Shown here in pieces: positions 29,191 through 37,848 of a stretch of 64,000 bases of DNA (positions within the stretch are counted from its first letter, which is position 1; every line of letters begins with the position of its first letter). Source of the stretch: Pseudomonas sp. L5B5 (GTDB lineage: Bacteria > Pseudomonadota > Gammaproteobacteria > Pseudomonadales > Pseudomonadaceae); assembly GCF_020520285.1 (NCBI RefSeq), contig NZ_CP084742.1, positions 4,650,001-4,714,000 of the forward strand, in the 5' to 3' direction. The translations under genes and the position numbers were made by a program. The notes below the pieces were generated by a model. That model made no database searches and was not told the DNA's origin. It saw only the letters and a program-made list of their open reading frames with translations.

Positions 29191-30186
29191 TTACCGATGG
29201 TGAGTGTCGCCAGCCGGTCGCTGAAAGTGGCGGACCTGGATCTGGAAACCATTACGTAAGCCTACATACAGGCTTTCCCCGGGAGTCAGTCCCGCAGCGG
29301 TGGCCCAACGGGCCAGATCATCTTGTTCGAACCCCAGCCAGAGATCACCGCAGGCCTCTCTGGCCCAGCTCTGGTTATGGCTGCACAAGTCTGTTACCAG
29401 CAGGCTGCCGCCTGCTTGCAGCATTTGCGCCATCTGCTTGAGTGCTTCGGCTGGCGCCGCGAAATGGTGCAGGACCATGTTCAGCACTACGCAGTCGGCC
29501 TTGAGTGGCACGCCCTTCAAGGCATCGGCCAGTTGCAGGCTGACGTTAGCCAGCCTTTCGCGTTCGCACAGTTGACGCGCCAGTTCCAGCATCGCCGGAC
29601 TATTGTCCAGGGCAGTTACCCGGGCAAAGCGTCGGGCCAGCTCGGGGAGAAAACCACCGTCTCCGGGGCCAACCTCGATGGCCGTGGCCGCGGGCTGGAA
29701 GCCCAGTTTGTCCAGCAACGCCAGGACACTGTCACGGTATTGGGGCAGTCCTGCGATCAGGTCCTGCTGGGCGTGGAATTTCTCCGCCACCCGGGAAAAG
29801 AAGTCTTCGCTGGCTGCAGCCCGTTGCCCATGGACCAGGCCGATCCGCGACTGGACCTCGACCGGTAGCGGCAGCTGGTCGACTTCCTCCAGCAGTGCCG
29901 CGTGCAGCTTGCCGCCCAGCAGAACGCTATGGGGCAGGGCACGCCGGTAGAAGATCGCATTGCCTTCGCGGCGCGTGGCCACCAGTCCGGCCTGGGCCAG
30001 TACCTTCAGGTGGTGGCTCATTCCCGACTGGCCGATGGCGAAGATCTGCGCCAGTTCCAGCACTCCAAACGAATCGTTGCTTAAAGCGCGCAATACATTC
30101 AGTCGCAAGGGATCGCCGCCGGCCTTGCACAGGACGGCCAGGTCGTCGCAATCGTCTTGGTGGATGGAGGAGGCATGCAGGTTCAT
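29191..30186 (-). CDS. ArsR-family regulator fused to a SAM-dependent methyltransferase
   Basis: A 331-residue two-domain protein. Residues 15-90 are an ArsR winged helix (LRLNVLRALSNDSFGVLELAQIF, SGMSHHLKVLAQAGLV) without the usual metal-binding ELCVCDL motif. Residues 145-320 are a class I methyltransferase with AIEVGPGDGGFLPELA as the SAM-binding loop and VLNMVLHHFAAP as motif IV. Placed directly before metK, it plausibly senses SAM or SAH through the methyltransferase pocket and represses the operon. Such fusions are linked with methionine-cycle control in proteobacteria, but the ligand here is inferred. Confidence 0.85.
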   Translation of the reverse strand: MNLHASSIHQDDCDDLAVLCKAGGDPLRLNVLRALSNDSFGVLELAQIFAIGQSGMSHHLKVLAQAGLVATRREGNAIFYRRALPHSVLLGGKLHAALLEEVDQLPLPVEVQSRIGLVHGQRAAASEDFFSRVAEKFHAQQDLIAGLPQYRDSVLALLDKLGFQPAATAIEVGPGDGGFLPELARRFARVTALDNSPAMLELARQLCERERLANVSLQLADALKGVPLKADCVVLNMVLHHFAAPAEALKQMAQMLQAGGSLLVTDLCSHNQSWAREACGDLWLGFEQDDLARWATAAGLTPGESLYVGLRNGFQIQVRHFQRPAGDTHHR

Positions 30187-30225
30187 GGAGACGCAGTCTA
30201 GTGGTGGTCGAAACCGCCCGCAAGG

Positions 30226-30251
30226 CCAATATCAAAAAGTTTTGATATTGG
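30226..30251. promoter_or_regulatory. Perfect 12+12 bp palindrome, likely operator of the ArsR-methyltransferase regulator
   Basis: CCAATATCAAAA and TTTTGATATTGG flank a two-base AG centre. The AT-rich dyad stands 39 bases before the regulator's ATG and 193 bases before tkt. Long AT-rich dyads of this kind are usual ArsR-family sites. The remaining bases to tkt contain a G-rich run and no other clear motif. Confidence 0.75.
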
Positions 30252-30444
30252 TGGGAGGGATGCCTGAAGGGGGGGCTTGCCATTCGATATGGGGAACGGT
30301 GTCGGGGTTTGCCTGGTCGATTGTGCAGTTAGCCGTGGGAAAAACGCGCTTGAGTGACTATCTGTCATTGCCCCCGCCAGACGCCTGAGGGAAAATGCAG
30401 GCCTTTTTTCCGTTCCGTTTTATCCAATCTTCAGGAGATCAGCG

Positions 30445-32442
30445 ATGCCAAGCCGTCGTGAGCGTGCCAACGCCATTCGTGCCCTCAGCATGGATGCCGT
30501 GCAAAAAGCCAACAGCGGCCATCCGGGTGCGCCGATGGGTATGGCGGATATCGCCGAAGTACTGTGGCGTGACTACCTCAAGCACAACCCGAGCAATCCA
30601 TCCTTCGCCGACCGTGACCGCTTCGTGCTGTCCAATGGCCATGGCTCGATGCTGATCTACTCGCTGCTGCACCTGACCGGCTACGACCTGTCGATCGACG
30701 ATCTGAAGAATTTCCGCCAACTGCACAGCCGTACCCCGGGCCACCCGGAATTCGGCTACACCCCGGGTGTGGAAACCACCACTGGCCCGCTGGGCCAGGG
30801 CCTGGCCAATGCCGTGGGTTTCGCCCTGGCGGAAAAAGTCCTGGCGGCGCAGTTCAACCGTCCAGGTCATGACATCGTCGACCACCACACCTACGTGTTC
30901 CTGGGTGATGGCTGCATGATGGAAGGCATTTCCCACGAAGTGGCGTCCCTGGCCGGTACCCTGGGCCTGGGCAAGCTGATTGCGTTCTACGATGACAACG
31001 GCATCTCCATCGACGGCGAAGTCGAGGGCTGGTTCACCGACGACACCCCGAAACGCTTCGAAGCCTACAACTGGCAGGTGATCCGCAACGTCGACGGCCA
31101 CGATCCGGAAGAGATCAAGACGGCCATCGACACTGCGCGCAAGAGCCCGCTGCCAACCCTGATCTGCTGCAAGACGACCATCGGTTTCGGTTCGCCGAAC
31201 AAGCAGGGCAAGGAAGACTGCCACGGCGCACCACTGGGTGCCGAGGAGATCGCCCTGACCCGCGAGGCCCTGAAGTGGAACCATGGCCCGTTCGAAATTC
31301 CTGCCGACATCTATGCCGAGTGGGACGCCAAGGAAGCCGGTCGCGCTGCCGAGGCCGAATGGGATCAACGTTTCGCGGCCTATTCCGCAGCGTTCCCGAC
31401 CGAAGCCAACGAACTGGTACGTCGCCTGGCGGGTGACCTGCCGGCTGACTTCTCCGCGAAGGCCGATGCCTACATCGCCGAAGTGGCGGCCAAGGGCGAG
31501 ACCATCGCCAGCCGCAAGGCCAGCCAGAACACCCTGAATGCCTTCGGCCCGCTGCTGCCCGAGTTTCTCGGTGGTTCGGCGGACCTGGCCGGGTCCAACC
31601 TGACCCTGTGGAAAGGCTGCAAGGGCGTCAGCGCCGAAGACGCCAGCGGCAACTACATGTACTACGGCGTGCGCGAGTTCGGCATGACCGCCATCATGAA
31701 CGGCGTTGCCTTGCACGGCGGCCTGGTGCCTTACGGCGCGACCTTCCTGATGTTCATGGAATACGCCCGCAACGCGGTGCGCATGTCGGCGCTGATGAAG
31801 CTGCGGGTCATCCAGGTCTACACCCATGACTCCATCGGCCTGGGCGAAGACGGCCCGACCCACCAGCCGATCGAGCAGTTGACCAGCCTGCGCACCACTC
31901 CCAACCTCGATACCTGGCGTCCAGCCGACGCCGTGGAATCGGCGGTGTCGTGGAAGTACGCGCTGGAGCGCAAGGACGGTCCTTCGGCGTTGATCTTCTC
32001 CCGCCAGAACCTGCAACACCAAACCCGTGATGCCGGCCAGATCGCCGACATCAGCCGCGGTGGTTATGTGTTGAAGGACTGTGCAGGCGAACCTGAGCTG
32101 ATCCTCATCGCTACCGGTTCGGAAGTTGGCCTGGCAGTGCAGGCCTTCGACAAACTGACCGAGCAGGGTCGCAAGGTGCGTGTGGTATCCATGCCGTGCA
32201 CCACTGTGTTCGATGCCCAGGACGCCGGTTACAAGCAGGCGGTCCTACCGCTGCAGGTGGGTGCGCGGATTGCCATCGAAGCCGCCCATGCCGACTTCTG
32301 GTACAAGTACGTGGGCCTGGAAGGCCGCGTGATCGGCATGACCACCTACGGCGAGTCGGCGCCAGCGCCAGCGCTGTTCGAAGAGTTCGGCTTCACTCTG
32401 GACAACATCCTGAGCCAGGCCGAAGAGCTGCTGGAAGACTAA
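30445..32442 (+). CDS. tkt: Transketolase
   Basis: A 665-residue thiamine-diphosphate enzyme of the non-oxidative pentose phosphate pathway. Domain one has [19 protein letters not shown], the TPP-binding [19 protein letters not shown] and [16 protein letters not shown]. Domain two has [19 protein letters not shown] and [19 protein letters not shown]. Length and motifs are complete. The ATG follows CAGGAGATCAGCG. It leads a carbon-metabolism cluster and its E4P/G3P chemistry links it with epd downstream. Confidence 0.97.
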   Translation: MPSRRERANAIRALSMDAVQKANSGHPGAPMGMADIAEVLWRDYLKHNPSNPSFADRDRFVLSNGHGSMLIYSLLHLTGYDLSIDDLKNFRQLHSRTPGHPEFGYTPGVETTTGPLGQGLANAVGFALAEKVLAAQFNRPGHDIVDHHTYVFLGDGCMMEGISHEVASLAGTLGLGKLIAFYDDNGISIDGEVEGWFTDDTPKRFEAYNWQVIRNVDGHDPEEIKTAIDTARKSPLPTLICCKTTIGFGSPNKQGKEDCHGAPLGAEEIALTREALKWNHGPFEIPADIYAEWDAKEAGRAAEAEWDQRFAAYSAAFPTEANELVRRLAGDLPADFSAKADAYIAEVAAKGETIASRKASQNTLNAFGPLLPEFLGGSADLAGSNLTLWKGCKGVSAEDASGNYMYYGVREFGMTAIMNGVALHGGLVPYGATFLMFMEYARNAVRMSALMKLRVIQVYTHDSIGLGEDGPTHQPIEQLTSLRTTPNLDTWRPADAVESAVSWKYALERKDGPSALIFSRQNLQHQTRDAGQIADISRGGYVLKDCAGEPELILIATGSEVGLAVQAFDKLTEQGRKVRVVSMPCTTVFDAQDAGYKQAVLPLQVGARIAIEAAHADFWYKYVGLEGRVIGMTTYGESAPAPALFEEFGFTLDNILSQAEELLED

Positions 32443-32470
32443 GTCCGCTGGTTGCGTTATCTGCTGTTAT

Positions 32471-32532
32471 TCGCGGGCAAGCCTCGCTTCTACAGATCAC
32501 CGAGATCCTGTAGGAGCGGAGCTTGCCCGCGA
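32471..32532. repeat. REP doublet between tkt and epd
   Basis: TCGCGGGCAAGC...CTACAG is followed, inverted, by CTGTAGGAGCGGAGCTTGCCCGCGA. The two units form a palindromic pair of about 62 bases. Confidence 0.75.
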
Positions 32533-32589
32533 TGATAATCGAGCAGCGAACGTTGCACTGATGGATTCACCCCGGTAATCGAGAACTCC

Positions 32590-33654
32590 ATGCCTCAACC
32601 GCGTCCCTACAAAGTTGCACTCAACGGCTACGGCCGGATTGGTCGTTGCGTCTTGCGTGCTCTGTTCGAGCGAGGGGCTGCGGCCGGATTCGAGATCGTG
32701 GCCATCAACGACCTGGCCGACATGGCCAGCGTCGAATACCTGACGCGCTTCGACTCCACCCACGGCCGGTTTCCCGGCGAGGTGACGGTCGATGGTGATT
32801 GTCTGCATATCAATGGCAACTGCGTGAAAGTCTTGCGCAGTGCCACCCCTGAAGGCATCGACTGGGCATCCCTGGGCATCGACCTGGTGCTGGAGTGTTC
32901 CGGTGCCTACCACACCCGTGAGGACGGCCAGCGCTTCCTCGGCGCCGGCGCACCGCGGGTGCTGTTTTCCCAGCCGATGGCCAGCGAGGCGGATGTCGAC
33001 GCCACCATCGTTTACGGAGTGAACCAGGACTGCCTGAGCGGCGACGAGCTGCTGGTGTCCAACGCGTCCTGCACCACCAACTGCGGCGTGCCGCTGCTGC
33101 GCCTGCTGGACCAGGCCCTCGGCCTGGAGTACGTGTCGATCACCACCATCCACTCGGCGATGAACGACCAGCCGGTGATCGACGCCTATCACGACGAGGA
33201 CCTGCGCCGCACGCGTTCGGCCTTCCAGTCGGTGATTCCGGTGTCCACCGGCCTGGCCCGGGGTATCGAGCGCCTGCTGCCGGAACTTGCCGGGCGAATC
33301 CAGGCCAAAGCGGTACGAGTGCCGACGGTCAACGTGTCCTGCCTGGATATCACCATGCAGATGGTGAGCGACACCGACGCCGCCGAGGTCAATCGGATCC
33401 TGCGCGAGGCTGCTACCAGCGGGCCGCTCAAGGGCCTGCTGGCCTACACGGAATTGCCGCACGCCAGCTGCGATTTCAACCACGACCCCCACTCGGCGAT
33501 TGTCGACGCCAGTCAGACCCGCGTTTCCGGCCCCAGGCTGGTGAACATCCTGGCCTGGTTCGACAACGAATGGGGTTTTGCCAATCGGATGCTGGATGTT
33601 GCGCAACATTACCTGCGAACAGCCGCTCCACTCCCTGTTTCCAATATTCAGTAA
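32590..33654 (+). CDS. epd: D-erythrose-4-phosphate dehydrogenase Epd
   Basis: A 354-residue GAPDH-like enzyme that oxidises erythrose-4-phosphate to 4-phosphoerythronate for pyridoxal phosphate synthesis. The NAD-binding start is [20 protein letters not shown]. The catalytic cysteine is Cys161 in [14 protein letters not shown]. The substitutions around the active site and the place between tkt and pgk favour Epd over a glycolytic GAPDH, as does established order in gammaproteobacteria. The pgk gene follows after 17 bases. Confidence 0.92.
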   Translation: MPQPRPYKVALNGYGRIGRCVLRALFERGAAAGFEIVAINDLADMASVEYLTRFDSTHGRFPGEVTVDGDCLHINGNCVKVLRSATPEGIDWASLGIDLVLECSGAYHTREDGQRFLGAGAPRVLFSQPMASEADVDATIVYGVNQDCLSGDELLVSNASCTTNCGVPLLRLLDQALGLEYVSITTIHSAMNDQPVIDAYHDEDLRRTRSAFQSVIPVSTGLARGIERLLPELAGRIQAKAVRVPTVNVSCLDITMQMVSDTDAAEVNRILREAATSGPLKGLLAYTELPHASCDFNHDPHSAIVDASQTRVSGPRLVNILAWFDNEWGFANRMLDVAQHYLRTAAPLPVSNIQ

Positions 33655-33671
33655 CCCAGGAATTGCGACCC

Positions 33672-34835
33672 ATGACCGTGTTGAAGATGACCGACCTCGA
33701 TCTGCAAGGTAAGCGCGTGCTGATCCGCGAAGACCTCAATGTCCCAGTCAAGGACGGTGTTGTCACCAGCGACGCGCGTATCCTGGCTTCGCTGCCGACC
33801 ATCAAGCTGGCCCTGGAAAAAGGCGCGGCGGTGATGGTCTGCTCGCACCTGGGCCGCCCGACCGAAGGCGAATTCTCGGCCGAGAACAGCCTCAAGCCGG
33901 TAGCCGACTACCTGACTCGCGCCCTGGGCCGTGAAGTACCGCTGGTGACCGACTACCTGGGTGGTGTCGAGGTCAAGGCCGGCGATGTCGTGCTGTTCGA
34001 AAACGTGCGCTTCAACAAGGGCGAGAAAAAGAACGCCGACGAGCTGGCCCAGCAATACGCGGCCCTGTGCGATGTATTCGTGATGGATGCCTTTGGCACG
34101 GCTCACCGCGCCGAAGGCTCGACCCATGGCGTGGCCAAGTTCGCCAAGGTGGCGGCAGCAGGCCCGCTGCTGGCAGCCGAGCTGGACGCGCTGGGCAAGG
34201 CCCTGGGTGCTCCGGCCACACCAATGGCGGCGATCGTTGCCGGCTCCAAGGTTTCCACCAAGCTGGACGTGCTCAACAGCCTGAGCCAGGTCTGTGACCA
34301 GTTGATCGTCGGTGGCGGTATCGCCAACACCTTCCTGGCCGCTGCCGGCCATCCGGTAGGCAAGTCGCTGTACGAGCCGGACCTGCTGGAGACTGCCCGT
34401 GCCATTGCTGCCAAGGTCAGCGTGCCGCTGCCGGTGGACGTGGTGGTTGCCAAGGAGTTCGCCGAAAGCGCCGAGGCCACCGTCAAGGCTATCGCCGACG
34501 TGGCAGCCGACGACATGATCCTGGACATCGGTCCGCAAACCGCTGCGCACTTCGCCGAGCTGCTCAAGTCGTCCCGGACCATTCTCTGGAACGGCCCGGT
34601 CGGCGTGTTCGAGTTCGACCAGTTCGGCAACGGTACCAAGGTGCTGGCCCAGGCCATTGCCGACAGCGCGGCGTTCTCCATCGCCGGTGGTGGCGATACC
34701 CTGGCGGCCATCGACAAGTATGGCGTGGCCCAGCAGATCTCCTACATTTCCACCGGTGGTGGTGCTTTCCTCGAGTTCGTCGAGGGCAAGGTGCTGCCGG
34801 CGGTCGAAGTCCTGGAAGCCCGGGCGAAGGCCTGA
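33672..34835 (+). CDS. pgk: Phosphoglycerate kinase
   Basis: A 387-residue glycolytic/gluconeogenic enzyme interconverting 1,3-bisphosphoglycerate and 3-phosphoglycerate with ADP/ATP. It has [39 protein letters not shown] and the nucleotide-binding [16 protein letters not shown]. The chosen ATG gives [16 protein letters not shown]; a second Met five codons later is possible. A longer in-frame start lies inside epd and is rejected. Confidence 0.97.
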   Translation: MTVLKMTDLDLQGKRVLIREDLNVPVKDGVVTSDARILASLPTIKLALEKGAAVMVCSHLGRPTEGEFSAENSLKPVADYLTRALGREVPLVTDYLGGVEVKAGDVVLFENVRFNKGEKKNADELAQQYAALCDVFVMDAFGTAHRAEGSTHGVAKFAKVAAAGPLLAAELDALGKALGAPATPMAAIVAGSKVSTKLDVLNSLSQVCDQLIVGGGIANTFLAAAGHPVGKSLYEPDLLETARAIAAKVSVPLPVDVVVAKEFAESAEATVKAIADVAADDMILDIGPQTAAHFAELLKSSRTILWNGPVGVFEFDQFGNGTKVLAQAIADSAAFSIAGGGDTLAAIDKYGVAQQISYISTGGGAFLEFVEGKVLPAVEVLEARAKA

Positions 34836-34867
34836 GCTGTCCGTTGGCCGGGCAAAGGAGTGTTCTG

Positions 34868-35089
34868 ATGGTCAAGATGTTGCCACTTTTGCTCGCGGCA
34901 GCCTGGCTCGCGGGGTGCTCGGCCACTCCGCAGGCCAAGCCCGCGGATGATGCCGACAGGCAGGGAAAAGGTTGCTATCAGGCCGACTGGCAGGCCGAGA
35001 CGGCTCCGGTGATCAACAAGCGCCTGGGGCCCGAGGGCCTGGAGAAGTACGAGACTCCGTCAAAGGTAAGGGAACAGGGTTGCCCTTGA
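34868..35089 (+). CDS. Small lipoprotein of unknown function
   Basis: A 73-residue predicted lipoprotein. The signal MVKMLPLLLAAAWLAGC has a good lipobox (LAGC, cysteine 17). The mature part is about 55 residues, has two further cysteines (KGCYQ and REQGCP) that could pair, and no family I recognise. A ribosome site AAAGGAG precedes the ATG by seven bases. It lies in the pgk-fba interval with another lipoprotein gene. Confidence 0.7.
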   Translation: MVKMLPLLLAAAWLAGCSATPQAKPADDADRQGKGCYQADWQAETAPVINKRLGPEGLEKYETPSKVREQGCP

Positions 35090-35148
35090 TGGGTCTGATT
35101 GGACAATACGACGTGCCGGGGCCCAAGGCCGCCAGCCAAGGAATATTG

Positions 35149-35478
35149 ATGAAAGCTTTGATCGCCGTGGCGATGCTGGGGTTGCTTGGCGGGTGCGCCG
35201 ACCTGCACCTGCTCAAGTCGCCAACCACCGACAACTGGACCACCTGGGTATGCGACAGCCAGGCACAAGTGCTCTGGCGCTACACCGACGATAGCCGCAA
35301 CGCTGTCGACGTGCGCCTTGGCGGCGATGATCAGGTTCGCCGCCTGAAACTCGAGCCCAGTGGTTCGGGTTCGCTGTACAGCGATGACATGCTGGCGTTT
35401 CACGTCAAGGGTGAGGAAGGCCTGGTCTACTGGGTCGCTACCAATGACCTGATCGGCCGCGGCTGCAAAGCGCCGTAG
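35149..35478 (+). CDS. MliC-like C-type lysozyme inhibitor lipoprotein
   Basis: A 109-residue lipoprotein with signal MKALIAVAMLGLLGGC (lipobox GGC). The mature domain contains WVCDSQAQVLWRYTDD, DDQVRRLKLEPSGSGSLY and the C-terminal GRGC, the cysteine pair and beta-strand pattern of MliC/PliC inhibitors of C-type lysozyme. It would sit in the outer membrane facing the periplasm. The ATG at 35149 has AAGGAATATTG upstream; longer in-frame readings have no signal peptide. Confidence 0.75.
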   Translation: MKALIAVAMLGLLGGCADLHLLKSPTTDNWTTWVCDSQAQVLWRYTDDSRNAVDVRLGGDDQVRRLKLEPSGSGSLYSDDMLAFHVKGEEGLVYWVATNDLIGRGCKAP

Positions 35479-35498
35479 GCCGGGAACCGATGCTGAAC

Positions 35499-35593
35499 CT
35501 GTAGGTGCGAAGCTTGCTCGCGATGAGGCCCGGACATTGGTGATGGATGTCGCCAGGCCGATCGCTATCGCGGGCAAGCCTCGCTCATGCAGG
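35499..35593. repeat. REP doublet between the MliC-like gene and fba
   Basis: CTGTAGGTGCGAAGCTTGCTCGCGAT is followed about 43 bases later by the inverted unit ATCGCGGGCAAGCCTCGCTC. The rest of the 252-base gap carries no recognised element apart from the fba ribosome site. Confidence 0.7.
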
Positions 35594-35730
35594 GACACAG
35601 GGCTCTTGAAATTGATGAAGTAACGAATCCGCAGAGCGGGCTGACCCCCGATCTGCAATCACTTGAATAGCAGTCGCCGCTACGGCAGGCTTGCACGATT
35701 AACGACCCTCGTCCGGGAGAGATACACACA

Positions 35731-36795
35731 ATGGCACTCATCAGCATGCGCCAGATGCTGGACCACGCAGCCGAGTTCGGCTACGGCGTCCCAGCCTTCA
35801 ACGTCAACAACCTTGAACAGATGCGCGCCATCATGGAAGCCGCTGACAAGACTGACTCCCCGGTGATCGTCCAGGCTTCCGCCGGTGCTCGCAAATACGC
35901 CGGTGCCCCGTTCCTGCGCCACCTGATCCTGGCGGCGATCGAAGAATTCCCGCACATCCCGGTGTGCATGCACCAGGACCACGGCACCAGCCCGGACGTC
36001 TGCCAGCGTTCCATCCAGCTGGGCTTCAGCTCGGTGATGATGGACGGCTCCCTGGGTGAAGACGGCAAGACCCCGACCGACTACGAGTACAACGTGCGCG
36101 TCACCCAGCAGACCGTGGCCATGGCCCACGCCTGCGGCGTGTCGGTGGAAGGCGAGCTGGGCTGCCTGGGTTCCCTGGAAACCGGCATGGCCGGTGAAGA
36201 AGACGGTATCGGTGCTGAAGGCGTGCTGGATCACAGCCAGATGCTGACCGATCCTGAAGAGGCCGCGGACTTCGTCAAGAAGACCCAGGTCGACGCCCTG
36301 GCGATCGCCATCGGCACCAGCCACGGTGCCTACAAGTTCACCAAGCCGCCTACCGGTGACGTGCTGGCCATCGACCGTATCAAGGAAATCCACAAGCGCA
36401 TCCCCAACACCCACCTGGTGATGCACGGTTCTTCGTCGGTTCCGCAAGAGTGGCTGGCGATCATCAACCAGTACGGTGGCGACATCAAGGAAACCTACGG
36501 CGTGCCGGTCGAGGAAATCGTCGAAGGCATCAAGTACGGTGTGCGCAAGGTCAACATCGACACCGACCTGCGCCTGGCGTCCACCGGTGCCATGCGTCGC
36601 CTGATGGCCACCAACCCGAGCGAGTTCGATCCGCGCAAGTTCTTCGGTGCTACCGTGACTGCCATGCGCGACGTGTGCATCGCTCGCTACGAAGCCTTCG
36701 GCACCGCCGGCAACGCTTCGAAGATCAAGCCGATCTCCCTGGAAGCGATGTTCCAGCGCTACCTCAAGGGTGAGCTGAACGCCAAGGTCAACTAA
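35731..36795 (+). CDS. fba: Class II fructose-bisphosphate aldolase
   Basis: A 354-residue zinc-dependent aldolase that joins or splits fructose-1,6-bisphosphate. Motifs are [21 protein letters not shown], the zinc-binding [35 protein letters not shown] and [13 protein letters not shown]. This longer type of class II aldolase is standard in pseudomonads and also serves gluconeogenesis. It closes the tkt-epd-pgk-fba cluster. Confidence 0.96.
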   Translation: MALISMRQMLDHAAEFGYGVPAFNVNNLEQMRAIMEAADKTDSPVIVQASAGARKYAGAPFLRHLILAAIEEFPHIPVCMHQDHGTSPDVCQRSIQLGFSSVMMDGSLGEDGKTPTDYEYNVRVTQQTVAMAHACGVSVEGELGCLGSLETGMAGEEDGIGAEGVLDHSQMLTDPEEAADFVKKTQVDALAIAIGTSHGAYKFTKPPTGDVLAIDRIKEIHKRIPNTHLVMHGSSSVPQEWLAIINQYGGDIKETYGVPVEEIVEGIKYGVRKVNIDTDLRLASTGAMRRLMATNPSEFDPRKFFGATVTAMRDVCIARYEAFGTAGNASKIKPISLEAMFQRYLKGELNAKVN

Positions 36796-36811
36796 GCCTC
36801 GGTCATGAATG

Positions 36812-36842
36812 AAAAAGCCCGCAGCGATGCGGGCTTTTTTTT
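36812..36842. terminator. Bidirectional terminator between fba and the alginate lyase gene
   Basis: AAGCCCGCA and TGCGGGCTT form a nine-bp stem on a GCGA loop. It is followed by at least eight T residues on the plus strand and preceded by five A residues, so it can serve both convergent genes. Confidence 0.92.
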
Positions 36843-36856
36843 GCCTGCGTGGTGGC

Positions 36857-37528
36857 TCAGCTCCTGTTGTGGTCGATGTCCAGCTTGGAGAAGGTCACCT
36901 TGCCGCCCTCGCTGGTGTAGCCGGTGTTGTCCTGGACATAGACCCCAGCCTTGAAGTACAGCGGTTTGTTCCGCCAGGCGGCCCCCAGCCGGGTGTCCCA
37001 CTGGTAACCGGCGGCGCTGACGCCCAGCACACCTGCCGGGCTCAGGTGGATCAGGTAGGAGAACGAGCGATCCAGCGGTACGTTCTTGGCGACGTCGATG
37101 ACCCGCGACTGGCTGTCGTCGGGTCGCATGCGGACCTTGGCGACGATATTGCCGCTGCCCTGGCCGGCCTTGTACTGGTATTCCAGCTTCACCAGGGGCC
37201 GGGTGCTGTTGTAGGCATGGATCTGGCCAATGACGATCTTGCCCGAGGAGGGCACCTGGTTCACCGCCAGGGTGGCGCGCAGCAGGTTGTCGGCCTCGGG
37301 GTAGGTCCAGTTGCGCAGGGTGCCGTTGGCGTAGGTTTCGCGCAATTCGGTGCGGGGGTAGATGGCGTTCTCGGTCTTCGAGCCGGTGACCGGCGACCAG
37401 AAGAACAGCGTGCCGGAGTCGGAATGGAAGTAGCGGTTCTTGAAGCCCTTGACCAGGGTCGGAGTGTCGATGGTTGCCGGTGGGCTGCCGACGGGAACGC
37501 TTAGGTTCCAGGTTGCCAGATCGATCAT
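36857..37528 (-). CDS. Polysaccharide lyase family 7 (alginate lyase)
   Basis: A 223-residue single-domain beta-jelly-roll lyase. The PL7 signatures are YPRTELRE, the catalytic QIHAYN, and YFKAGVYVQ near the C-terminus. It should cleave alginate by beta-elimination. No signal peptide is visible in this start or in the longer in-frame start 54 codons upstream, so secretion is unclear. It is isolated from the algD operon and lies beside a c-di-GMP enzyme gene on the opposite strand. Confidence 0.88.
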   Translation of the reverse strand: MIDLATWNLSVPVGSPPATIDTPTLVKGFKNRYFHSDSGTLFFWSPVTGSKTENAIYPRTELRETYANGTLRNWTYPEADNLLRATLAVNQVPSSGKIVIGQIHAYNSTRPLVKLEYQYKAGQGSGNIVAKVRMRPDDSQSRVIDVAKNVPLDRSFSYLIHLSPAGVLGVSAAGYQWDTRLGAAWRNKPLYFKAGVYVQDNTGYTSEGGKVTFSKLDIDHNRS

Positions 37529-37848
37529 GGATGAAGGTTCCGCAAGGGTGTGCCGGGTGCAGCTTGCCGAAGGCTTTAGGCTGCACTTCTCGGGTTGTTT
37601 TTTAGCCTTCGTGACCGCGACTCGGCAAGCACCGTACGGCAGAAAAATGGCGCCATCAAAGTGTCCAAGTGCCATGTGTACCGATGCCAATGCGGCAAAA
37701 CTGTGACCGTTAGTCGGGTGCAGGGGCCATTGGCCAAGTGATGGCTCCAGGACAGCTTCTGCTTTTGAATTTCCGGGACTAGAGTGAAACCTCAGTTTTT
37801 GTCAGGTTTTCTCACTCGTACAGTCTTACTACAGACAAGAGAAGCAGC
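37529..37848. other. Divergent regulatory gap between alginate lyase and GGDEF-EAL genes
   Basis: These 320 bases separate two divergently transcribed genes. They are less GC-rich near 37790-37850. I see no repeat, terminator or RNA structure strong enough to name; the promoters for both genes should lie here. Confidence 0.3.
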
